DNA of 38,282 nucleotides from the NCBI GenBank assembly GCA_014192625.1, contig BJHM01000033.1, forward strand, positions 1 through 38,282, given 5' to 3'. This DNA is from Planctomycetota bacterium. Its GTDB lineage: Bacteria > Planctomycetota > UBA1135 > UBA2386. Under the pieces are notes generated by a model. It did not search any database, had not been told where the DNA came from, and saw nothing but the letters and a program-made list of their open reading frames with translations. Within the stretch, counting starts at the first letter, position 1, and each line of letters begins with the position of its first letter. Shown here in pieces: positions 24,357 to 32,850 of the stretch. The translations under genes were made by a program, and so were the position numbers.

Positions 24357-27322
24357 CGCGTTGGGAAACCTGGATCTGCGTCCAGCGCGTGAATCGAGTT
24401 GTGCAATTCTCCGCGCATCGCAGCAGAGCCCTTGCCGTCGAGGTTCCAAGTTACCTTCATCTGGTTGCACGGCTGCATCCCAGCGACTTTGAGGAACACG
24501 GTCATGCCATCCGGCGACAGCTTGGCGCTAACGACCTTCAGTTCATCCCGGTTTGGCTTGCCTTGCTCGACCTTGCGCTCGGGATGCAGGATCGACAGTT
24601 CCGGCGAGCCATAGTTGCCGGAATAAAGGTAGTTCCATAGCTCGACGCTGTAGCTCGACGCGTCTTCCGCTGACACGGCATCGAGCGGCACAAGAAACGT
24701 GAGGTAAACACCAGTGTCACAAGTGCGCAACGCAACCGGCTCCTGAATCGGTTTGCCCGTGTAGCGAATGCGCTCAAAGCCGCCGTCCTTTGCGGCGTTG
24801 GTCTGCCAACCTTGGAAGCCGGCAACATACAACTGGCCGTCCTGCGGATGAAAGCGCGCGCGCATCGCACTCGATTCCAAGGTCACAGGGAGTCGCACGA
24901 CACCGCCCTGCACTTGATCCTTGCCGCCGTCATTGAGGACCAGATAGATACTACTGGTGCCATAGCTGAGATGCAGCAGGCGATTTTGCAGCGGGCCCCA
25001 CTTGTTGCTGGTGACCCACTGCTGGCTGCCGCTGCTGTTGTCGACTTCCATCGGCAGCCAGCACAGCGGCAAGTCCGGCTGCTCCGGCACCGGCGTTTTG
25101 TGCGCCGTGTCTTTCACGCCTGCGTAGTAGCCAGGCTTCGTGATCCAGTTGATGCGGCAACGCGGCATGAAGGTGCCCTCGTTGTCGCCACTCGTGATGA
25201 TCGAACCGTCGGGCGACACGCCAATGCCATTGGGTGCGCGCAAGCCCGAAGCAATCGTCTCCAGATGTTGCCCGTCCTTGCTCAGCTTCAGGATGGCGCC
25301 GTGGTGCGGCACGATCTTCATGAAGCCGCGGCCGCCCGGATTTACTGGACCCGCCTTGCTGAAGTAGAAGTTGCCCGCCGCGTCAGTTTGCAGATCAAAC
25401 GCAAACTCGTGAAACGCGTTCGTGATGTAGATGTCGTGGTTGAAGCACTCGTAGCGATCGGCCTCGCCGTCGCCATTGTCATCGTGCAACCGCGTGATGC
25501 CGTCGCGGCCGTGCACGTAGATCAAGTCATCGACAATCTTGAGGCCGAGCGGATCGAACAGGCCGGTGGCAAATCGCTGCCAAGCGAAGTTGGCAAAGCT
25601 GTCGTCAAACCCGCTCACGACCCAGACATCGCCGTTCCAAGTGGTGATCGCGGCGCGGCCATCGGCAAAAAAGTCGAAGCCACAGACGCGCATTCGCGAG
25701 CCATACCGATTGGCGAACGGGATCGTCACAACATCGACGGCGAACGCATTGTCGTCGGCCCCGCGCGTTCCCTTCGTCGTGATTGGCGCACCCCAACGGC
25801 CGGCTGCGGGCTTCTGCAACTCAGCCAAGTCCTCGCCACCACTGCTCTGCTCCAGCAGGTTTGCCATCGCCGCCAGCTGCTTGCTATCGCCGCTACCGAC
25901 CAGCACCTTGCAGCGCAACATGCCCTTGTGCGGCGGCACGCGCATCGTGATGCGGTTTCCTTCGGTCTTCAATTCGGCACACTTTTCGTCGCCCTTCACT
26001 GCCACTGCCAGATGCATCGCCGATCGCTCACTAGAGTCGACTGCCGAGCGATACTTGTCCGCGAAAACGTCGATCTCGCTGAACGCAGCGGCGCCATTGC
26101 TGACGACGAACAGCAGGTGGCGGAAGCGGCCAAGGCCGCCATCCTTTGCCACGCTCGCCGCCTGCTTGTCACCCTGACCGAGCTTGCCGGTGTCGACCTT
26201 TGCTACCAACTGCCAGCCAACCTTGATCGGATCCACGGCATTCGCCGCTGGCATGATCTCGCTATCGCTGCCAAACAGGTCGTAGCGCTGCACTGCGCGA
26301 TCGCCCTCGCCCCACGTGAACGAACTGATGCGCGACACCTCGACGGACTTCTTCAAGTCCACTAGGAAGCGGCCGTCGTCATTGCCATCCTGCTCGTCGA
26401 ACCAGACCGAGTGCTGGTCATCGTGCGCCGATGCCGCTTTCCCGCCATCGTGCAGCGCGGCCAACGCCAATGTCGCATCGCTGTACTGTTCATCCTTGCC
26501 AAGCACCTTGCTGCCGTGCGCGCGCGCAAAGCCCGGCACAAAACTAACCGTTGCGCCGGTGCCGTTCTTTTTATCAAGGTAATCGTTGCTGCTTGGGCCG
26601 CCCATCGAGAGCCGGTCCCAGCCCTTGGTGCTCGACGACATTTCGACCAGCCCTTGCTGCGCCGGCACCCACTGCAATTCGGCAAATGCGACCGCCTTTG
26701 CGCGCTGCGCTTTTGTCAGCACCGAGTCGGCCGCCTTGGCCGAGGCGGCCGCGTCTGCGATCACGAGCCAGCGCTCCTCGCTGGACGGTAAAAACTCAAA
26801 CTCGCGCGCCAGGAACTGCTCGCCACCGGCAGTCTCGATCGCGTGCGCTTCACGCACCTCCATCCCGCCGATGCTGTAGCCGATGACCACGCGGTCGCCA
26901 TGCATCGTGTAGCCGTGGTAGATCCCCCAGTCCTTCTGCAACGGCCCCGACGGAATGCTGCGCGGATCGTCAAAGCTGCCGTCCTTGGCGATCCCTGGGC
27001 CGACTTTGGTTTCGCATAATTTGTGGCCGCGCAGTGCAGGCATCGGCCCATGCGCCCCGTCGTAGGCCGTGCCTCGCAGTTGCAGAAATCCGTCGGTCCA
27101 CGCGGCCGACAATCGGAACAGTTCCGTGTCGAACGCAATCGCACCCTGCTCACCGAGCCGGATCACCAGCCCCTTCAACGTAAAGCCGCTTTGGCCACGG
27201 CCATCAAAGGTGCTCATGATGCACGGACCGAAGTCCATGCCCTCGGGGAACTCCTTCAGGTTCTGGGCAAAAGCTGCAGCACCTAGGAGCGAGAACGGCA
27301 CGACAAGGGGTATGCGTCGCAT
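24353..27322 (-). CDS. DUF6797 and beta-propeller protein, dehydrogenase-like
   Basis: The protein has 989 residues with a signal peptide (RRIPLVVPFSLLGAAAFAQ). The N-terminal region (EGMDFGPCIMSTFDGRGQSG and FDTELFRLSAAWTDGFLQLRG) matches DUF6797, found mainly in planctomycetes and verrucomicrobia next to haem proteins. A central region around 330-450 has a discoidin-like look. Residues about 555-800 carry propeller blades as in sorbosone or glucose dehydrogenase-like proteins: DGRAAITTWNGDVWVVSG, IYVHGRDGITRLHDDNGDG and GLRAPNGIGVSPDGSIITSG. The DDNGDGEAD segment could bind calcium. No CXXCH is present. Its stop overlaps the start of the pentahaem cytochrome gene, so the two probably act together in oxidation of an extracellular, perhaps carbohydrate, substrate. 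Confidence 0.85.
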   Translation of the reverse strand: MRRIPLVVPFSLLGAAAFAQNLKEFPEGMDFGPCIMSTFDGRGQSGFTLKGLVIRLGEQGAIAFDTELFRLSAAWTDGFLQLRGTAYDGAHGPMPALRGHKLCETKVGPGIAKDGSFDDPRSIPSGPLQKDWGIYHGYTMHGDRVVIGYSIGGMEVREAHAIETAGGEQFLAREFEFLPSSEERWLVIADAAASAKAADSVLTKAQRAKAVAFAELQWVPAQQGLVEMSSSTKGWDRLSMGGPSSNDYLDKKNGTGATVSFVPGFARAHGSKVLGKDEQYSDATLALAALHDGGKAASAHDDQHSVWFDEQDGNDDGRFLVDLKKSVEVSRISSFTWGEGDRAVQRYDLFGSDSEIMPAANAVDPIKVGWQLVAKVDTGKLGQGDKQAASVAKDGGLGRFRHLLFVVSNGAAAFSEIDVFADKYRSAVDSSERSAMHLAVAVKGDEKCAELKTEGNRITMRVPPHKGMLRCKVLVGSGDSKQLAAMANLLEQSSGGEDLAELQKPAAGRWGAPITTKGTRGADDNAFAVDVVTIPFANRYGSRMRVCGFDFFADGRAAITTWNGDVWVVSGFDDSFANFAWQRFATGLFDPLGLKIVDDLIYVHGRDGITRLHDDNGDGEADRYECFNHDIYITNAFHEFAFDLQTDAAGNFYFSKAGPVNPGGRGFMKIVPHHGAILKLSKDGQHLETIASGLRAPNGIGVSPDGSIITSGDNEGTFMPRCRINWITKPGYYAGVKDTAHKTPVPEQPDLPLCWLPMEVDNSSGSQQWVTSNKWGPLQNRLLHLSYGTSSIYLVLNDGGKDQVQGGVVRLPVTLESSAMRARFHPQDGQLYVAGFQGWQTNAAKDGGFERIRYTGKPIQEPVALRTCDTGVYLTFLVPLDAVSAEDASSYSVELWNYLYSGNYGSPELSILHPERKVEQGKPNRDELKVVSAKLSPDGMTVFLKVAGMQPCNQMKVTWNLDGKGSAAMRGELHNSIHALDADPGFPTR

Positions 27323-28094
27323 GGCGGTTAGCGCAGTATCCTAGGCACGCCACCCCGTTGCGGCAGCAGCTATGCGGCATGATTGTGGTGGCTTGTCGAC
27401 AACCGGCCGCAGTTGATGCGCAAGTCGTCGTGTACGAGTTGCAATTCCGGGCAAAAGGGCACGCCCATTCGCCACCGCGGCGGCGCGAACCGGCGCACAC
27501 GAACTCATTTGGTGAGACTCTGACCACGCAACGGACCGCAGGTTTTCTCCTGCACTGCAAAAATCACGTGAACGCCACGCTGATGGACAACCGCCCGCGT
27601 CGTAAAACGACTTTGGCTGCCAGGCAATGCCTGGCGAGCCGTTCTGCCGCACGAGGCGATGCTGCCAAGGCTAGCCAACAGGCAAACCCCGCATGGGGCC
27701 ACAACGCCGAACCCATGACTGGTGCAGATTTGCTTGCGTGCGTGAAGTCACCTGCGATGCGCCCATTGTTACCCATCGACCTTGCCCGGCGAGCACCACG
27801 CGCACACGGGCACCGGGAGCACTCGGAACAAATCGGCAAACCAGTGCACCTGGAGCTCGCCGGGGGAGCACCGCTGATGCCTAGCTCGCGTTCGAAAAAG
27901 GGGCCCACGCCATCACGCCCCACCGAAACTGCCGCCGCGCCAATGAGCCACCGATGTCCTGCACGTGAGACAACGCGCGGCAGAGCTGGCAGCGACCGAT
28001 CCGCCAATGCTTAAAACATCGTCCCCGATCAGATCCAAGGTAATTTGCGCGCAGCGGGTATCCTTCTTGCAAGCGGTGCTTCCTCTGTCGCTCC
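27323..28094. other. Long intergenic stretch without a convincing gene
   Basis: About 770 bases lie between the divergent DUF6797 gene and the TPR protein gene. Two open frames exist (27358-28014 plus, 27564-28007 minus), but both proteins are rich in Arg, Ala, Pro and Cys without any domain, signal or ribosome binding site, and they lie on each other. Small hairpins are visible: GCAGG/CCTGC at 27538-27553, GCCAGGC/GCCTGGC at 27619-27635 and CCCC/GGGG at 27688-27699. It may hold a non-coding RNA, decayed genes or long regulatory leaders. No tmRNA, SRP RNA or RNase P RNA signature was seen. Confidence 0.45.
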
Positions 28095-28099
28095 GAGGA
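28095..28099 (+). promoter_or_regulatory. Ribosome binding site of the repeat-rich TPR protein
   Basis: GAGGA lies eight bases before the ATG at 28108 and supports that start over a frame opening at 28045. Confidence 0.6.
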
Positions 28100-28107
28100 T
28101 CATTCTC

Positions 28108-30243
28108 ATGAAACAGTTTTGCTCCGATTCCTTGCTGTTCGCAGTCGCCATGTTGCTACTTGCCTTGCCTGCGATTGGCCAACGGCAAGGTTCTGACGCA
28201 CGGCCTGCACCGCGGCCAAGCCAGGCGGCACCAAGCGCACCAAGGCCAATGCCATCGGCGCCGGCACCACGGCCAGCGCAAGCAGCACCCGCACCCACTT
28301 TCACACGGCCAGCGCAAGCAGCACCCGCACCCACTTTCACACGGCCAGCGCAAGCAGCACCCGCACCCACTTTCACACGGCCAGCGCAAGCAGCACCTGC
28401 ACCCACTTTCACACGGCCAGCGCAAGCAGCACCTGCACCCACTTTCACACGGCCAGCGCAAGCAGCACCTGCACCCACTTTCACACGGCCTCCCGCACCA
28501 ATCGCACCGCGGCCAATGGCGCCCACTGCAAAACCCCAATACACGCCAAGCTCAACGACCAACGGCGGCGGCAATGTTTCTGGCGTTTCACCGCGCCCCA
28601 CCAATCCCAGCCCCGTTCGAACCGATAACTTCCCCCGCGCAGTAGGCGGCTCGATTGCGCGGCCTTCGGACACGACTTTTTCGCGACCAACAACGATTGG
28701 CGGCAGCTCTGCAGACCCAAAGGGGCCTCGCTTTACCCCTAGCCAGCCCCTCGATGCGAGCAGTGGCGGTATTGGTGGCGGCGGCGGCAGTGTGCGCAGC
28801 AACCCCAATTCGCCAACCCGCGATCCGGGCAAGCTCTGGCCGCGCGATGTGAAGGATCGCAATCCGAGCGAGCCACTGGCGACACCGTCCCCACGTGGCA
28901 TTGCTGCACCGCGCCCAGTGACCTCAAGTTCGCTCGCCGACCGCTACCAACCAAAGCCGCTGCCAACGGGCATCGCTCGTCCGCAGCCATTGCCAAACGC
29001 ACCGACTATTCGGCCCCAGCCAAATAATCCGCCAACTACGAAAAAGCCGATCCTGGCTGACCGCTATCAACCAACCCGCGAAGCCAACGAGCGTCCTCGC
29101 CCGAGCACCAATGCCAGTGACGTGCGATCAAAACCGCGGCCAATGGCGCCAATCGCAACTGAGCATCTGGTCGGCTCGCGCCCGGGCATCGGCTCGCGCC
29201 CCGCTGGAGCAACCTATGGCTCTGGCCTGCCTAACTACGGCACACGGCCACGCTCCTCGCAAGTTTTCCAATCGGGCTGCTACTCGTCTTGGGATCCTTG
29301 CCGCAGCTGGAACTCGACGAACTGCTGGAACTCCGGTCTGACATTTGGCATCGGCTTTGGCTGCGGCTCGTTCTCGTGGGGCCTTTCGTCTTGGTATCCC
29401 TACTACTGCCAAGGCGCCTACTACGGTAGTGGCTGGGCGTATGGCTACAACAACGGTTACGGCTATGGGAACTGCTATGGGAACGGCTATTGGGGCAACT
29501 GCTATTCGCCGTGCTCCTACGCGCCTTGGTATCCACGCACAAGCTACGTTTGGCCGAGCTACTGCTATGTGCCGACCTACACCTACGCGCAGCCAGACGG
29601 CACCTATTACGAGCAGCCTGGTAGCTCCGTCGTCATGCTCGACAACGCAGCACAACAACCCGTTGCTGAAGTTGGCCAAGAAGAAATCCCGCAGCGTGCT
29701 CGCGTTGCCCCGCGCGAGCTGACATCGGAAGAGCTGGCGAAAAAATATGCCGGCCTCGGCGACTTCTACTTCCACGAGAATCGGTTCGCCGATGCCGCCG
29801 ACGCGTATGGCCGCGCGCGCACCTCACTGCCAGTCGATCCGACCATCCACTTCGCACTCGCGGATGCATCGTTCGCGCTTGGCGACTACCACTTCGCGGC
29901 CTTCCTGATCGGCGAAGCGGTGCGCCTCGATCCGTCAATGGCCAATGTCGACACCGACAAACGGCTGCTCTACGGCGACGTCACTCGCTTCGAAGCACAG
30001 ATGCAAACACTGCAGAACTACTGCAACGAGAAGCCCTACGACGCGATGGCGCAGTTGGTGCTCGGCTACAATCTGAAGTTGACGCTGCAGCCCGCTGCCG
30101 CCGAGCGGGCTTTCCGCCGGGTGCTCGAAATCGATCCGCAGAGCGAAGCAGCTCGCCTATTCCTCGGTGCATTGGCCGCTACGCAACAAGCGCCACCCCA
30201 GATGCCCGTGCGGATTTCTGGCTCCACAGTCGAAATCAAGTAA
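28108..30243 (+). CDS. Secreted Pro-rich, Tyr/Gly-rich protein with C-terminal TPR repeats
   Basis: The protein has 711 residues. Residues 1-24 form a signal peptide (SLLFAVAMLLLALPAIGQ). Six copies of PAQAAPAPTFTR cover residues 56-127, then a long disordered region rich in Pro, Ser, Thr and Arg reaches about 385. Residues about 390-515 are full of Tyr, Gly, Trp, Cys and Ser (WAYGYNNGYGYGNCYGNGYW), like surface or adhesive low-complexity proteins. Residues about 540-700 carry TPR-like helical pairs (AKKYAGLGDFYFHENRFADA and later repeats). Proteins with a similar Tyr/Gly-rich then TPR order occur in planctomycetes, without known function. It is perhaps an envelope or matrix protein anchored by the TPR part. 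The codon pattern suggests a real gene, not a chance frame. Confidence 0.85.
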   Translation: MKQFCSDSLLFAVAMLLLALPAIGQRQGSDARPAPRPSQAAPSAPRPMPSAPAPRPAQAAPAPTFTRPAQAAPAPTFTRPAQAAPAPTFTRPAQAAPAPTFTRPAQAAPAPTFTRPAQAAPAPTFTRPPAPIAPRPMAPTAKPQYTPSSTTNGGGNVSGVSPRPTNPSPVRTDNFPRAVGGSIARPSDTTFSRPTTIGGSSADPKGPRFTPSQPLDASSGGIGGGGGSVRSNPNSPTRDPGKLWPRDVKDRNPSEPLATPSPRGIAAPRPVTSSSLADRYQPKPLPTGIARPQPLPNAPTIRPQPNNPPTTKKPILADRYQPTREANERPRPSTNASDVRSKPRPMAPIATEHLVGSRPGIGSRPAGATYGSGLPNYGTRPRSSQVFQSGCYSSWDPCRSWNSTNCWNSGLTFGIGFGCGSFSWGLSSWYPYYCQGAYYGSGWAYGYNNGYGYGNCYGNGYWGNCYSPCSYAPWYPRTSYVWPSYCYVPTYTYAQPDGTYYEQPGSSVVMLDNAAQQPVAEVGQEEIPQRARVAPRELTSEELAKKYAGLGDFYFHENRFADAADAYGRARTSLPVDPTIHFALADASFALGDYHFAAFLIGEAVRLDPSMANVDTDKRLLYGDVTRFEAQMQTLQNYCNEKPYDAMAQLVLGYNLKLTLQPAAAERAFRRVLEIDPQSEAARLFLGALAATQQAPPQMPVRISGSTVEIK
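28273..28488 (+). repeat. Six tandem 36-bp coding repeats
   Basis: Six head-to-tail copies, each encoding PAQAAPAPTFTR, run from 28273 to 28488. Copies 1-3 have CCCGCA and copies 4-6 have CCTGCA at one silent position; otherwise they are identical. The near identity points to recent expansion or gene conversion. Confidence 0.95.
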
Positions 30244-30321
30244 GCAAAGCGGCCAATCCTGCAAGATGCCTGTGGCGCAGCATTGGCCCCGCTCTAGCTG
30301 CGAGGCTACGGTGTTGCACCC

Positions 30322-31497
30322 ATGGCACGCCGCATAGACACATATCTGCAAGACCTCGTCGCTGAGGAAAAGTTCGCATTCTACGAAGCGGTGCGCGAGT
30401 TCAGCGACGCCGAGGTTGCACCGCACCTCCTCGACTGGGAACGCAAGCACCTGCTCGTGCCTGATGACTGCCTCGCCAAAATGAGCGAGCTTGGCCTGTT
30501 CGGCCTGCCAATCACCACCGAATACGGCGGCCAGGGCGGCGACCACACCGACCTGTGCCTGCTGGGCCTAGCTCTCGGCTACCACAGCCAGTCGGTAGCG
30601 ATCACGCCTGGCGCTGCGATCTCGCTCGGCGCAAAACCCCTGCAGCTTTGCGGCACCGATGCACAGAAAAAAGCCCACCTGCCCGACCTCGCAGCCGGCA
30701 AGCGCATGTTCGTCTTTGGCCTATCTGAGCCCGGCCGCGGCAGCGACGCCGCCAATCCAGAAGTCACCGCGATCAAGCGAGGCGGCAACTGGGTGATCAA
30801 CGGTGAGAAGTGCTGGTCCACCAATGCGCGCTGGGCGAGCCACGTAGTTGTGCACGCACTGACCAATCCAACCGGCCCGAACGGCAAGCGCTCGACATGC
30901 TTCATCGTCCCGATGAACGCACCCGGCGTGTTCTACCAGGAGATGAAGGGCAAGAAGGTTTGGGAACAGTCCTCCACCGGCTCGATCGTGTTTGAAAACG
31001 TCGAGGTGCCCGCCGACGCGATCCTCGGTGCCGAGAACGACGGCTTCAAGGTGATGGTCACCACGCTCAACGGCGGCCGCCTGTTCATCGCCTCACTGGC
31101 GCTCGCGTCGCTCGCATTCGCACTCGACAAGACGCGCATCTACGCCGAAGAACGCGTCCAATTCGACAACAAGCCCATCGGCCGCTTCCAGCGCGTGCAA
31201 GACGTGATCGTGGACATGGACATCGCGCTCGAGCGCGGCCTCACGTGGCTCATGCACTGCTGCAAACGCTTTGAGGCTGGCACGCTGTCACGCGAGCAGG
31301 CCGCCAAGGTCAAGGTTGACTGCAGCCGCACCGCAAGCGACCTCGTGCAGCTCGCGATGGAGGCCTGCGGCGGCGTCTCGTGCTTCGACGAGTTCGGCCT
31401 GATCCGCCACCACAACGACCTATTCGTCACGCGCGTTGGCGAAGGCTCCAACTTCGCGCTGAAGGACCTGATCGTTCGGCCGCTGCGGCAACCATGA
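30322..31497 (+). CDS. Acyl-CoA dehydrogenase
   Basis: The protein has 391 residues, the usual size for a four-helix-bundle FAD acyl-CoA dehydrogenase that introduces a 2,3 double bond into an acyl-CoA and passes electrons to ETF. Family marks are LGLFGLPITTEYGGQGGDHT, FGLSEPGRGSDAA at the substrate and FAD site, and the C-terminal RVGEGSNFALKDLI. Glu374 in GEGSN stands where medium-chain enzymes have their catalytic base. The chain specificity is not readable. Neighbours (TPR protein, galactokinase) do not form a fatty-acid pathway, and ETF genes are absent. It lies 78 bases after the TPR gene on the same strand. Confidence 0.93.
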   Translation: MARRIDTYLQDLVAEEKFAFYEAVREFSDAEVAPHLLDWERKHLLVPDDCLAKMSELGLFGLPITTEYGGQGGDHTDLCLLGLALGYHSQSVAITPGAAISLGAKPLQLCGTDAQKKAHLPDLAAGKRMFVFGLSEPGRGSDAANPEVTAIKRGGNWVINGEKCWSTNARWASHVVVHALTNPTGPNGKRSTCFIVPMNAPGVFYQEMKGKKVWEQSSTGSIVFENVEVPADAILGAENDGFKVMVTTLNGGRLFIASLALASLAFALDKTRIYAEERVQFDNKPIGRFQRVQDVIVDMDIALERGLTWLMHCCKRFEAGTLSREQAAKVKVDCSRTASDLVQLAMEACGGVSCFDEFGLIRHHNDLFVTRVGEGSNFALKDLIVRPLRQP

Positions 31498-31560
31498 AGC
31501 AAGGCGGGCGCAGCGACAGTTCCGCGCCTGCATTTTTCCAGCCGAACCTGCCCTGCACCA

Positions 31561-31604
31561 GCGAAGCTGGCGGTAAAGGTCGCAGGCTAACGAACCAGCT
31601 TCGC
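31561..31604. terminator. Inverted repeat between convergent genes, possible two-way terminator
   Basis: GCGAAGCTGG (31561-31570) and CCAGCTTCGC (31595-31604) are perfect 10-base complements around a 24-base loop. A shorter nested hairpin CCAGC-GAA-GCTGG overlaps the left arm. It lies between the ends of the acyl-CoA dehydrogenase and galactokinase genes. There is no T run on either side, so a factor-dependent terminator or a protein site is also possible. Confidence 0.5.
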
Positions 31605-31614
31605 ACCGATCCTG

Positions 31615-32796
31615 TCAAATCTCGCCCGCACCGCCACCGACGCGCAGCACATCAAATCCTGCCTCGACGCGGAAGCGTTCGCGGAAGACCTTGCCGACCT
31701 GCTCGGCTACCGCTGTAGCAAAAAGCGGTCGACAGAGTGCGATCGCGCAGCCACCAAAACCAGCACCCGTGAGACGTGCGCCAAAGACGCCGTCACAGGC
31801 CCGCGCAGCATCAGTGATGACGTCCAGCTCGTCGCAGCTGACTTCATAATCGACCGAGGTCGAACGATGGCTCGCATCGAGTTGGCGACCGAGTGTCTGG
31901 TAGTCGCCAACGCGTAGGGCAGCGACACCTGTAGCGATGCGCCCCATCTCGGTCACAACGTGGCGCGCACGACGCATGAGCACTTCGTCCATCGCCCCAT
32001 GGGCAGCTTTGAGATCGGCAAGGTTGTAGTCGGCGAGATGCGGCAGGTCGCGGACATGTGCGCGCAGCGTCTCATGCGCGGTGGCGCACTGGGCGACGCG
32101 ATCGTTGAAGCCGGTGCGCGACAAGTGGCGCGGCTTCTTTGTATCCATCACGAGCACTTCGCAGGCGGATGGGTCAAACGGCACGTGCTCAAAGCGCGGT
32201 CCGGCGCAGTGCAGCCACAGCACATGGCCAGGTTTGGCAAGTGCCGACGCAAACTGATCCATGATGCCGCAACGAAGTCCAACGAAACCGTTCTCAGCGC
32301 GATGCGCCAAGAGCGCGATCTGCTGCCGTTCGAGTTTTGTGCCGTAGAGCGCATCGAGCGCGATCGCCGTAGCCACCTCGATCGCCGCCGACGAAGATAA
32401 TCCGGAGGCCATTGGCAAATCAGCGCCCACCACCATCTCAAAGCCATCCTCACGACCGATACGCGTGCGCATGCCCTGCCAAACCCCGATCGGGTAGTTA
32501 CCCCAGCCCCACTCGTGATTGGCGCGCTGGCCCACATCTGTCCCGTCAATGTCGATTTGACGGTCGACCGCGAGGCTGCGCAACCGGATGCGGCCGTCGT
32601 TGCGAAGTCGCACCGCCACGTAGAGCCCGCGGTCAACGGCCATCGGCAGCACATCGCCGCCGTTGTAGTCAAGGTGCGCACCAACCAAATTGATCCGGCC
32701 TGGGGCAAAAAAGCACCGCGACGCATTTCCACCAAACTCGCGGCGAAATCGCTCGCGGATCGCGTCGGGCAGTCCATGACTAGCAGTTCTGTTCAT
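31615..32796 (-). CDS. galK: Galactokinase-like GHMP kinase
   Basis: The protein has 393 residues, the usual galactokinase length. GHMP motifs are present: motif 1 APGRINLVGAHLDYNGGDVLP (32-51), the ATP loop LPMASGLSSSAA (127-138), GLRCGIMDQFAS with the catalytic-base Asp180, and motif 3 LTGAGFGGCAIAL. Galactokinase phosphorylates alpha-D-galactose at C1 in the Leloir pathway. The family signature is GEHTDY; here it reads GAHLDY, with Ala40 replacing the glutamate that contacts the sugar, so the natural substrate may differ. No galT, galE or sugar transporter is nearby. It is divergent from the prolyl isomerase gene, with about 54 bases between the starts. Confidence 0.87.
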   Translation of the reverse strand: MNRTASHGLPDAIRERFRREFGGNASRCFFAPGRINLVGAHLDYNGGDVLPMAVDRGLYVAVRLRNDGRIRLRSLAVDRQIDIDGTDVGQRANHEWGWGNYPIGVWQGMRTRIGREDGFEMVVGADLPMASGLSSSAAIEVATAIALDALYGTKLERQQIALLAHRAENGFVGLRCGIMDQFASALAKPGHVLWLHCAGPRFEHVPFDPSACEVLVMDTKKPRHLSRTGFNDRVAQCATAHETLRAHVRDLPHLADYNLADLKAAHGAMDEVLMRRARHVVTEMGRIATGVAALRVGDYQTLGRQLDASHRSTSVDYEVSCDELDVITDAARACDGVFGARLTGAGFGGCAIALCRPLFATAVAEQVGKVFRERFRVEAGFDVLRVGGGAGEI

Positions 32797-32850
32797 TCGT
32801 TACACAGCCGTTCGCCGATCCTATAGCCTGTGCGCGTGCCCTACCAACCG

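Noticed and set aside
24812-26365. A 517-codon plus-strand open frame
   Set aside because: It lies antisense inside the DUF6797/propeller gene, has no ribosome binding site or domain, and the minus-strand protein is clearly genuine.
27358-28014. A 218-codon plus-strand open frame in the long intergenic stretch
   Set aside because: No start signal, domain or hydrophobic core; an overlapping minus-strand frame is equally open. Not conclusive without homologues.
28273-28488. CRISPR array, because the unit is 36 bp
   Set aside because: There are no spacers between units and the array is in frame inside a secreted protein gene.
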